This document shows, one piece after another, positions 5,274-11,645 of a stretch of DNA of 11,645 nt. Under the pieces are notes generated by a model that saw nothing but the letters and a program-made list of their open reading frames with translations, was not told where the DNA came from and did not search any database. The stretch spans positions 1 through 11,645 of the forward strand of contig SFNH01000055.1 in the NCBI GenBank assembly GCA_004554205.1. Direction: 5' to 3'. Position 1 is the stretch's first letter, and each line of letters begins with the position of its first letter. This stretch comes from Clostridium sp. (GTDB lineage: Bacteria > Bacillota > Clostridia > Lachnospirales > Lachnospiraceae). The position numbers and the translations under genes are program-made.

Positions 5274-7353
5274 GGAGCTGTTTCAGCTACAGAACGCGCC
5301 CGCGTCGGCCCAGGACATCCCGGACGCCGGGGAGGTCAGGGAGGACTGCGGGATCAACCTGAACCTGTACCAGTGCGAACACTGCGGTCTGGTGCAGTTT
5401 TCCTGCGAGCCCGTAGCGTATTACCGGGATGTGATACGCGCGGGCGGTTTTTCCACCACGATGACCGGGCTCCGGCGCAGACAGTACCGCCATCTGATCG
5501 AGACGTATCATCTGGAGGGAAAGCGTTTTATCGAGGTCGGCTGCGGGAGAGGCGAATTTTTAAAGGTGCTGACAGAGTTTCCCGTGGAAGCATACGGCAT
5601 GGAGCACAAGACGGAGCTTGTAACGCTCGCGCGCGAGAGCGGGCTTAACGTGTGGCAGGAGTTTCCCGAGACTGCGGATCAGAGGTTTTCCGGCCTTGAG
5701 GACGGCGGGCGCTATGACGTCTTTTTGTCCTTTAATTTTCTCGAGCACCAGCCGAATCCGGACGTGATGCTTCAGGCGATCTGGAACAATCTGGCGGACG
5801 ACGGCATGGGGCTTGTGACGGTGCCGAGTCTTGAGTATATTCTGGAGAAGGGGAGCTACTATGAGCTGATCCGGGATCATCTTGCCTACTATTCCTTCGG
5901 GACGCTGCGCGGGCTTCTTGAGCGGAACGGCTTTGCGGTGCTTGAGGAGGAGATGATAAACCGCGACACTATCTCCATGATTGTGAAAAAAATAACGAAC
6001 CCGTGCGGAAAGTCTCAGACCGCGCCGGAGCACATATCGGTGGATTCCATAAAAGATGGCTTTTCTATCGTGAGCCGGGAGGTTTGCGGGCTTTTGGCGC
6101 GCTGCCGGAAAGAAGGGAAGAAGCTTGCGGTCTGGGGAGCCAGCCATCAGGGCTTTACGCTGGCGGCGACGACCGGGATCGGGAAGGAGGCCTCCTACAT
6201 CATCGACTCCGCGCCCTTTAAGCAGGGGCGCTTTGCGCCGGCCTCCCATCTTCCGATCGTGGAGCCGGAGCATTTTTACCGGGAGCCGGTGGACAAGATC
6301 CTGATCGTGGCTCCGGGGTATACGGACGAGATCGCGGGGATCATCCGCGCGCGGTTCGGGGAAAAACCCGAGGTGCTCACGCTTCGGACAAACCATATTG
6401 AGCGCCTTTTAACCGGGAAGCGCGTGGTGGTGACCGGGGCGTCCGGCTTTATCGGGAAGCATGTGGCGCTGGAGCTGATAAAGGAAGGGTGCGAGGTCTT
6501 TGCCCCCGTGCGCGGGCTCTCCCGCAGGAGAGAGACGCTCCCCTCCCACGAGCGGCTGCACTGGCTTGACATTCCACTCGCGCAGACAGAGCGTCTGGCA
6601 GCGGAGGTCGGACATGCCGACGCGTTCCTCCATTTCGCCTGGGGCGGTGTGAACAGGGAGGAGATCGACTCGCCCGCGGTTCAGGAGGAAAATATTGCCG
6701 CGTCTCTGTCGTGTGTCCGGGCGGCCCATGAGCTTGGGTGTACGCTGTTTATGGACGCCGGCTCCCGCGTGGAGTACGGGATCACGGAGGACGGCGTCAT
6801 GGAGGAGTCCATGGAGTGTCACCCGGTCAATGAATACGGCAAGGCAAAGCTCGCGTTTTTCCGTCAGGCGCAGCCGCTCTGCGGGCAGTACGGCATGACG
6901 TATTATCATCTGCGGTTTTTCAGCGTTTACGGGGCGGGCGACCACCCGTGGTCGATCATCTCCACCCTGACGCGGGAGCTGCCGCGCGGTGGCACGGTCT
7001 CTTTGAGCGCCTGTGAGCACCGCTGGAATTTTATGGATATCAAAGACGCGGCGCGGGCAGTCGCGGAGCTTTACCGGCACAGCGATGAGCACAGCGGAGA
7101 ATGCCATATTGTGAATGTGGCGTCCGCAGATACCCGCGTGTTAAAAGAATTTGCGGAGGAGATCCATGACCTCTGCGGCGGGAAGGGAAGCCTCTCCTAC
7201 GGCTCTTTCGCGCAGGCGAAGGAGGGCGCGCTGTCCATCTGCCCAGCCGTGGAGCGTTTGAGCGCGCTTACGGGCGGAACCTGGCGTGAGCAGGTGACAT
7301 TTGCGGAGGGAATACGGAGTATCCTAACGGAGCAGTCAGGAGGCATAAGATGA
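5233..7353 (+). CDS. Bifunctional sugar C-methyltransferase / SDR fusion (706 aa)
   Basis: Residues about 1-390 form a NovU/TylC3/TcaB9-type C-methyltransferase. A zinc-binding head has C4, C7, C48 and C51. A SAM-binding fold follows with EVGCGRGEF (101-109) and FNFLEHQPNP (167-176). A C-terminal C-methyltransferase domain contains AVWGASHQGF, IIDSAPFKQGR and LPIVEPEHF. Such enzymes methylate a carbon next to the keto group of a nucleotide-linked deoxysugar. Residues about 395-706 are a complete SDR with GASGFIG (402-408), S511, and YGKAK (Y535, K539), related to the preceding gene. I start at ATG 5233, 5 nt after a GGAGGG site, because the zinc cysteines begin at once. An in-frame ATG at 5185 lacks this logic. 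The gene overlaps the previous one by 41 nt and the next by 4 nt. Methylation followed by ketoreduction or epimerisation is the likely paired function. The sugar is unknown. Confidence 0.88.
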   Translation: MRHCIACKSRLPDKELFQLQNAPASAQDIPDAGEVREDCGINLNLYQCEHCGLVQFSCEPVAYYRDVIRAGGFSTTMTGLRRRQYRHLIETYHLEGKRFIEVGCGRGEFLKVLTEFPVEAYGMEHKTELVTLARESGLNVWQEFPETADQRFSGLEDGGRYDVFLSFNFLEHQPNPDVMLQAIWNNLADDGMGLVTVPSLEYILEKGSYYELIRDHLAYYSFGTLRGLLERNGFAVLEEEMINRDTISMIVKKITNPCGKSQTAPEHISVDSIKDGFSIVSREVCGLLARCRKEGKKLAVWGASHQGFTLAATTGIGKEASYIIDSAPFKQGRFAPASHLPIVEPEHFYREPVDKILIVAPGYTDEIAGIIRARFGEKPEVLTLRTNHIERLLTGKRVVVTGASGFIGKHVALELIKEGCEVFAPVRGLSRRRETLPSHERLHWLDIPLAQTERLAAEVGHADAFLHFAWGGVNREEIDSPAVQEENIAASLSCVRAAHELGCTLFMDAGSRVEYGITEDGVMEESMECHPVNEYGKAKLAFFRQAQPLCGQYGMTYYHLRFFSVYGAGDHPWSIISTLTRELPRGGTVSLSACEHRWNFMDIKDAARAVAELYRHSDEHSGECHIVNVASADTRVLKEFAEEIHDLCGGKGSLSYGSFAQAKEGALSICPAVERLSALTGGTWREQVTFAEGIRSILTEQSGGIR

Positions 7354-8303
7354 AGAAAATCAGTGTACTGATCCCCTGTTATAATGAAGAAGAAAATGTG
7401 GAGCCGATCAGCCGGGCGGTCGTGGAGACTTTGGAGCGGGATCTGCCGCAGTACGACTATGAACTGGTGTTCATTGACAACGATTCAAAGGACGATACCC
7501 GCCCGATCTTACGGCGGCTCTGCGCGGAGAACCCGAGGATCAAGGCGATCTTTAACGCGAGGAATTTCGGGCAGTTTAATTCTCCCTACTACGGGATGCT
7601 GCAGGTGACAGGCGACTGTGTGATCGAGATGGTGGCGGATTTTCAGGATCCGGTGGAGCTGATCCCCCAGTATGTGAAGGCATGGGAGGAGGGCTACAAG
7701 ATCGTTATCGGCATCAAGACCAGCAGCAGGGAGAACAAGGTCATGTACGCGCTTCGCACGCTGTACTACAAGGTCATCAAAAAGCTGTCGGACGTCGAGC
7801 AGATCGAGCATTTCACCGGGTCGGGGCTGTACGACCGGGATTTTATCGAGGTGTTGAGGAAGCTTGACGACCCGACGCCGTTTCTGCGCGGCATCGTGGC
7901 GGAGCTTGGCTACAAGCGCAAGGAGATTCCCTACGACCAGCCGAAGCGGCGCGCCGGAAAGACCCACAACAATTTTTACCGCCTGTATGACGCGGCGATG
8001 CTCAGCATCACCTCCTACACTAAGGTGGGACTGCGGCTCGCGACCTTCGTGGGCGGTTTCAGCGTGATCTGCAGTCTGCTGATAGCGTTTGCCTATCTGG
8101 TGATGAAGCTGATCTGGTGGGACCGTTTCCCGGCAGGGATGGCGCCCATGCTGATCGGGATGCTGTTCTTAGGCTCGGTGCAGATCTTTTTCATCGGCAT
8201 GGTCGGAGAGTATGTGCTCTCCATCAACCAGCGGGTGATGAAGCGCCCTCTCGTCGTCGAGGAGGAACGGCTGAACTTTGAGGAGAAAAGTCATGAAGTA
8301 TAA
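7350..8303 (+). CDS. Membrane GT2 glycosyltransferase, GtrB/ArnC/DPM1-like (317 aa)
   Basis: The N-terminal GT2 domain has SVLIPCYNEEENV near the start, a DNDSKDDT nucleotide-binding segment, ARNFGQ, and a metal-binding motif in VADFQDPVE (D97 to D100). Two hydrophobic helices follow at about 231-257 and 264-286, then GEYVLSINQRV and a charged tail. This layout is that of polyprenyl-phosphate glycosyltransferases (GtrB, ArnC, Dpm1), which move a sugar from a nucleotide donor to undecaprenyl phosphate at the inner face of the membrane. The ATG overlaps the stop of the fusion gene (ATGA at 7350-7353) and has an AGGAGG site upstream, indicating translational coupling. The lipid-linked sugar would be used by a membrane GT-C enzyme, not seen in the window. 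Which sugar is carried cannot be read from the sequence; a branched sugar from the upstream genes is a possibility. Confidence 0.87.
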   Translation: MKKISVLIPCYNEEENVEPISRAVVETLERDLPQYDYELVFIDNDSKDDTRPILRRLCAENPRIKAIFNARNFGQFNSPYYGMLQVTGDCVIEMVADFQDPVELIPQYVKAWEEGYKIVIGIKTSSRENKVMYALRTLYYKVIKKLSDVEQIEHFTGSGLYDRDFIEVLRKLDDPTPFLRGIVAELGYKRKEIPYDQPKRRAGKTHNNFYRLYDAAMLSITSYTKVGLRLATFVGGFSVICSLLIAFAYLVMKLIWWDRFPAGMAPMLIGMLFLGSVQIFFIGMVGEYVLSINQRVMKRPLVVEEERLNFEEKSHEV

Positions 8304-10506
8304 GGTTGACGTGGTTCGGATTCGGGAAAATTCCATCCAGCTAAACGGCTGGGTCATCGGAAAGACCCCGCAGTCCCGCGCGGAATTCAAGGTGCTTGAC
8401 AAGGACAGACGGCCGGTGGAATTTCGCTATGTGTCCACGAGGCGGGACGATGTGAGCCAGATTTATTATAAGCAGGTCTATGACAGGGATTACGGCTTTG
8501 ACATTCAGTTCCCCTACACGCGCGGGGAGGACTACTGGCTTGTGATCTGCTGCGACGGAAAGACGGCGCGGATTAAATATAACGAGGAACTCATCGCAAA
8601 GCGTTCCAGCGTGGCGCATAAGCGAATGGAGAAAATCCGGGATCTGATGAATATGGAGACCGTCCGCGTGGCTGTGGAGTTCGGCAAAAAGCATGGCTTA
8701 AAGGCCCTGCTTTTAAAGTCGTGCCATAAGATTCAGGGGCTTGACAACGACTACGATTATGCGGAGTGGTACCGCCTGACAAAGCCATCCGGGGAGGAGC
8801 TTGCGCGCCAGCGTGCGGCGGTTCTGCCTTATGAGCCGCTTTTGTCGATCGTGATACCGGCTTACAGGACGCCGGAAAAATATTTGCGGGAGATGATGGA
8901 TTCCATTCTGGCGCAGACCTACAAAAACTGGGAGGTCTGCGTGGCAAACGGAAGCCCGAAGGGCGAGGGAAAAATCGTGGACAGGGTGATGCGGGAGTAC
9001 GCCGCACGCGACAGCCGTTTCCGCTTTCTTGACCTGGGCGATAATCTCGGCATCTCCGGAAACACGAACGCCGCCATCGGCATGGCAAAGGGCGATTTCA
9101 TCATTCTGGCGGACCATGACGATACGCTGCCGGAGCACGCGCTGTTTGAGGTGGCGTCGGCAGTGAATGAGCACCCGGACTGCGAGGTGCTCTACTCCGA
9201 CGAGGACAAGCTTGACATGGACGGCGGGGCGCTGTTCGACCCGCATTTCAAGCCGGATTTCAACCCCGACCTGCTCACGAGCGTCAACTATATCTGCCAT
9301 CTGTTTGTGGTGAAGCGGGAGCTTCTCGATTCGGTCGGCGGCTTCCGCCACGAGTTTGACGGCGCGCAGGATTACGATTTTATTTTCCGCTGCACGGAGC
9401 GCGCGAAGGAGATCTATCATATCCCGAAGGTGCTGTATCACTGGCGCTGCCATCAGAACTCCACGGCGAGCAACCCGCAGAGCAAGTTGTACGCCTTTGA
9501 GGCGGGCGCGCGCGCGATCATGGCGCACTACGAGCGCTGCGGCATCGCGGCCGAGAAGGTGGAGAAGGGCGTGGATTACGGCATTTATCACACCACATTC
9601 CGGATTCAGGGAGAACCCCTTGTGTCCGTTATCATTCCGAACAAGGATCACACGCGAGACCTCGATCTGTGCATCCGCTCCATCATCGAGCGCGCGACCT
9701 ATAAAAATCTGGAATTTATCGTGGTGGAGAACAACAGCACGGAGCCGGAGACCTTTGTGTATTATGAGAAGATTCAGAAGGAATTTACACAGGTGCGGGT
9801 CGTATGCTGGGAGCGGGAGTTCAATTACTCCGCCATCAACAATTTCGGGGCGGGATTTGCAAAGGGCGAATATCTGCTTCTGCTTAACAACGACACGGAG
9901 ATCATCGCGCCGAACCTGTTTGAGGAGATGCTCGGCTTCTGCCAGAGACCGGAGGTAGGCATCGTCGGGGCGCGGCTGCTCTATGAGGACAACACCATCC
10001 AGCATGCCGGCGTGGTGATCGGCTTCGGCGGCGTGGCAGGCCACACCTTTATCGGGCTTCACGAGGCGGAGAACAGCTACTTCCACCGGGCGATGTGCGC
10101 CCAGGATTACAGTGCGGTGACGGCGGCATGCCTGATGACGAAGGCGTCCGTCTTCCGCGAGGTGGGCGGGCTTACCGAGGAGCTTCAGGTGGCGTTCAAT
10201 GATGTGGATTTCTGCCTGAAGGTGCGGGCGGCGGGCTATCTGGTGGTGTATGCGCCCTACGCGGCGATGCACCACTACGAGTCTAAGTCACGCGGCCTCG
10301 AGGACACGCCGGAGAAGGTGGCGCGGTTTAACAGAGAGTGGTCGTTTGTCGCAGAACGGTGGCCGGATATCTTAAAAAACGGCGACCCCTACTACAACCC
10401 GAACCTGACTTTGCGTAAATCCAATTTTGCGCTGCGCGATCTTCTGAAGGAGAAGATCGGCGAGCCGTATCAGCTCCCGCAGCTTGCGGATCAGGAGAAG
10501 CGATGA
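8293..10506 (+). CDS. Tandem-domain GT2 glycosyltransferase with unrecognised N-terminal domain (737 aa)
   Basis: Two GT2 glycosyltransferase domains lie in series. The first (about 183-410) begins LSIVIPAYRTPEKY and carries DHDD (274-277) as its DxD-type metal site, followed by YSDEDK and the GAQDYDFIFR acceptor/base region. The second (about 442-680) begins LVSVIIPNKD and has LNNDTE (NND 532-534), GHTFIG and FNDVDFCLKVRAAGY. Residues 1-180 are a beta-rich and then helical region I do not recognise (SIQLNGWVIGKTPQSRAEFK near the start). No transmembrane helix is seen. ATG 8293 is chosen because AGGAGA lies 6 nt upstream; a TTG at 8278 would add only five residues. The gene overlaps the previous one by 11 nt and the next by 4 nt. 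Two-domain GT2 enzymes of this type make repeating-unit linkages in rhamnan- or O-antigen-like polymers, adding two different residues or acting processively. Donor and acceptor are unknown. Confidence 0.9.
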   Translation: MKYKVDVVRIRENSIQLNGWVIGKTPQSRAEFKVLDKDRRPVEFRYVSTRRDDVSQIYYKQVYDRDYGFDIQFPYTRGEDYWLVICCDGKTARIKYNEELIAKRSSVAHKRMEKIRDLMNMETVRVAVEFGKKHGLKALLLKSCHKIQGLDNDYDYAEWYRLTKPSGEELARQRAAVLPYEPLLSIVIPAYRTPEKYLREMMDSILAQTYKNWEVCVANGSPKGEGKIVDRVMREYAARDSRFRFLDLGDNLGISGNTNAAIGMAKGDFIILADHDDTLPEHALFEVASAVNEHPDCEVLYSDEDKLDMDGGALFDPHFKPDFNPDLLTSVNYICHLFVVKRELLDSVGGFRHEFDGAQDYDFIFRCTERAKEIYHIPKVLYHWRCHQNSTASNPQSKLYAFEAGARAIMAHYERCGIAAEKVEKGVDYGIYHTTFRIQGEPLVSVIIPNKDHTRDLDLCIRSIIERATYKNLEFIVVENNSTEPETFVYYEKIQKEFTQVRVVCWEREFNYSAINNFGAGFAKGEYLLLLNNDTEIIAPNLFEEMLGFCQRPEVGIVGARLLYEDNTIQHAGVVIGFGGVAGHTFIGLHEAENSYFHRAMCAQDYSAVTAACLMTKASVFREVGGLTEELQVAFNDVDFCLKVRAAGYLVVYAPYAAMHHYESKSRGLEDTPEKVARFNREWSFVAERWPDILKNGDPYYNPNLTLRKSNFALRDLLKEKIGEPYQLPQLADQEKR

Positions 10507-11495
10507 AAAAAGTAACGATTATCATTCCGAATTATAACGGGCTTGTGTTTATGGAAACCTGCCTCAAGGCGCTTGAGAAGCAGACGTGCCGTGACTTTGA
10601 CCTGCTGGTGGTTGACAACGGCTCCGCCGACGGGAGCGCACAGTGGCTTAAGGAGCACGCGATTCCGTCGGTGTTTCTTGCGGAGAACACCGGCTTTTCC
10701 GGCGCGGTAAACGTGGGGATCCGGGCGGCAGAGACGCCCTATGTGATCCTCTTAAACAACGACACCGAGGCGGAGCCGGAGTATGTGGAGGAGCTTTTAA
10801 AGGCGATCGAGCGCGCGCCCGGGATTTTTTCCGTCAGCCCGAAGATGGTGCAGATGTATCACCGGGAGCTGATGGACGACGCGGGGGATATGTACAGCAT
10901 CATGGGCTGGGCCTACCAGCGCGGCGTGGGCCGCGAGACATGGCGTTACGACCGCCCGTGCCGCGTCTTTTCCGCCTGCGCCGGAGCGGCGATCTACCGG
11001 CGCGCCGTATTTGAGGAGATCGGCTTCTTCGACGAGATGCACTTTGCCTATCTCGAGGATATCGACGTGGGATACCGGGCGAAGATCGCGGGATACGAGA
11101 ACCGCTACTGTCCTTCTGCCGTGGTGTACCATGTCGGCAGCGGCACAAGCGGCTCGAAGTACAATTCCTTCAAGGTGCGCCTGGCGGCGCGCAACAACGT
11201 CTACTTAAATTACAAAAATATGCCGGCGGCGCAGCTTCTCGTAAACAGCATCCCGATCGCCCTGGGCATTCTCGGAAAATATTTCTTTTTTAAGAAGCGC
11301 GGATTTGCGCGCGACTATGTGGACGGCGTGACGGAGGGGATCCGCACCGCCCGCAGGACAAAAAAGGTCCCGTATAAAAAGGAAAATTTTTCCAATTACC
11401 TCGCGATCGAGTGGGAGCTGATCTGCGGCGCGGCGCTCTATATCTATGAATTTACACGGCGTCAGGCGCGAAAAGCGGCCAGTGTAAAAAAGTGA
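10503..11495 (+). CDS. GT2 glycosyltransferase, WbbL/rhamnosyltransferase-like (330 aa)
   Basis: The N-terminus TIIIPNYNGLVFMETCL, DNGSADGS, ENTGFSGAVNVGI and LLNNDTE (N85-D87) are the standard motifs of a GT2 fold with a metal-binding DxD-like site. FSACAGAAIYRRAVF and FAYLEDIDVGYRAKIAGY supply the acceptor loop and the probable catalytic-base region. VYHVGSGTSG and the following NNVYLNYKN stretch are typical of WbbL-type rhamnosyltransferases. A hydrophobic stretch at about 242-262 and a basic C-terminus suggest peripheral membrane contact. The ATG overlaps the stop of the tandem-GT2 gene (ATGA at 10503-10506), with AGGAGA just upstream. It is the last gene of the operon seen here. No clear intrinsic terminator follows its stop at 11493-11495, so transcription may continue. 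The donor sugar is not readable from the sequence; rhamnose is only a family-based guess. Confidence 0.9.
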   Translation: MKKVTIIIPNYNGLVFMETCLKALEKQTCRDFDLLVVDNGSADGSAQWLKEHAIPSVFLAENTGFSGAVNVGIRAAETPYVILLNNDTEAEPEYVEELLKAIERAPGIFSVSPKMVQMYHRELMDDAGDMYSIMGWAYQRGVGRETWRYDRPCRVFSACAGAAIYRRAVFEEIGFFDEMHFAYLEDIDVGYRAKIAGYENRYCPSAVVYHVGSGTSGSKYNSFKVRLAARNNVYLNYKNMPAAQLLVNSIPIALGILGKYFFFKKRGFARDYVDGVTEGIRTARRTKKVPYKKENFSNYLAIEWELICGAALYIYEFTRRQARKAASVKK

Positions 11496-11518
11496 TAGCG
11501 CAATCGGGAAATATCGTG

Positions 11519-11524
11519 TATAAT
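11519..11524 (+). promoter_or_regulatory. Possible -10 box downstream of the operon
   Basis: A perfect TATAAT lies 23 nt after the last glycosyltransferase stop. It is preceded directly by TG, not by the TGn of a true extended -10, and no -35-like hexamer is found at 17-18 nt spacing. If used, transcription would start near 11531, just ahead of the inverted repeat at 11537-11598. Confidence 0.4.
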
Positions 11525-11528
11525 TACT

Positions 11529-11645
11529 ATGAAAGTCCCGGACAGTGGCTGTGTGGAGCGGCATGCTTGCATGGCGAAACACACAGACATTGTCCGGGCA
11601 AGCCGGTATGAGCAAAAAAGCCACAGGAGTGAAACGACTGGGGCG
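11529..11645 (+). other. Open reading frames running off the window edge, coding status unresolved
   Basis: Two plus-strand frames stay open to base 11645. One has ATGs at 11529 and 11571 (from 11571 it reads MAKHTDIVRASRYEQ...). The other has ATGs at 11563 and 11608 (from 11608 it reads MSKKATGVKRLG). Only ATG 11563 has a GGAG (11555-11558) at a near-usable 4-nt spacing, and that falls inside the hairpin. An AGGAG at about 11626-11630 could serve a start beyond the edge. At most one of these can be a gene start, and none is convincing. Confidence 0.25.
11537..11598 (+). ncRNA. Long imperfect hairpin: candidate structured leader or small RNA
   Basis: The 19-nt arm at 11537-11555 (CCCGGACAGTGGCTGTGTG) pairs with 11580-11598 (CACACAGACATTGTCCGGG). 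There are 17 Watson-Crick pairs, one G-U wobble (position 9 of the arm) and one G-A mismatch (position 12). The 24-nt loop (11556-11579) contains a smaller CATG/CATG self-complementary element. No T-tract follows, so this is not an ordinary intrinsic terminator. It begins about 6 nt after the start predicted from TATAAT at 11519-11524. I do not recognise the RNA family. Confidence 0.45.

Noticed and set aside
5560..6396. A 278-codon minus-strand open frame.
   Set aside because: It is antisense to the methyltransferase domain, whose zinc and SAM motifs are clear.
8278..8292. A TTG start for the tandem GT2 gene.
   Set aside because: ATG 8293 has AGGAGA at good spacing, and the TTG lies before that ribosome site.
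8713..10275. A 520-codon open frame on the minus strand.
   Set aside because: It lies wholly within the tandem GT2 gene, which has clear motifs. The reverse frame is His/Arg/Leu-rich with no recognisable domain, as expected for the antisense of a GC-rich gene.
11537..11598. Reading the long hairpin as the operon's intrinsic terminator or as the end of an insertion sequence.
   Set aside because: No T-tract follows the 3' arm, and there is no transposase, target-site duplication or second copy in the window.
11205..11624. A 139-codon minus-strand frame near the right edge.
   Set aside because: It is mostly antisense to the last glycosyltransferase, crosses the hairpin region and has no domain or ribosome-site support.

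Overview
The window looks like a chromosomal stretch from a GC-rich Firmicute, most probably a Lachnospiraceae-type clostridium. This is inferred from strong AGGAGG-type ribosome sites, TATAAT-type promoters, a choline/glucan-binding-type repeat surface protein with an 'ASDA' linker, and gram-positive-style glycosyltransferases. No rRNA, tRNA, CRISPR array, insertion sequence or phage gene is visible.

Left part (1-2326): a 48-residue coiled-coil ORF (+) converges on a small zinc-ribbon protein gene (-). An intrinsic terminator-like hairpin at about 643-668 follows. Next comes a minus-strand gene for a secreted cell-wall-binding-repeat protein of 454 aa, with its own well-formed promoter and a GC-rich hairpin in its leader. 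The 266-bp gap at 2061-2326 is a divergent promoter region.

Right part (2327-11495): six plus-strand genes are packed with gaps or overlaps of +19, -41, -4, -11 and -4 nt, so they are almost certainly one operon. In order they encode (1) a TPP-dependent enzyme of the acetolactate-synthase/YerE type, (2) an NAD-dependent epimerase/dehydratase-family SDR, (3) a fusion of a NovU/TylC3-type sugar C-methyltransferase with a second SDR related to gene 2, (4) a GtrB/ArnC-like membrane GT2 glycosyltransferase, (5) a large protein with an unrecognised N-terminal domain and two GT2 domains, and (6) a WbbL-like GT2 glycosyltransferase. The best reading is a surface-polysaccharide locus that makes one or two carbon-branched deoxysugars and assembles them into a glycan. 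In both halves of the sugar-making section a carbon-branching enzyme (TPP enzyme or C-methyltransferase) is paired with its own SDR, once as adjacent genes and once as a fusion. The enzymes that would make the nucleotide-keto-sugar precursor, and any flippase, transporter or polymerase, are not in the window.

Right end (11496-11645): a TATAAT hexamer is followed by a 19-bp imperfect inverted repeat with a 24-nt loop, and then frames that stay open to the window edge. This may be a structured leader or small RNA, or the start of a next gene.
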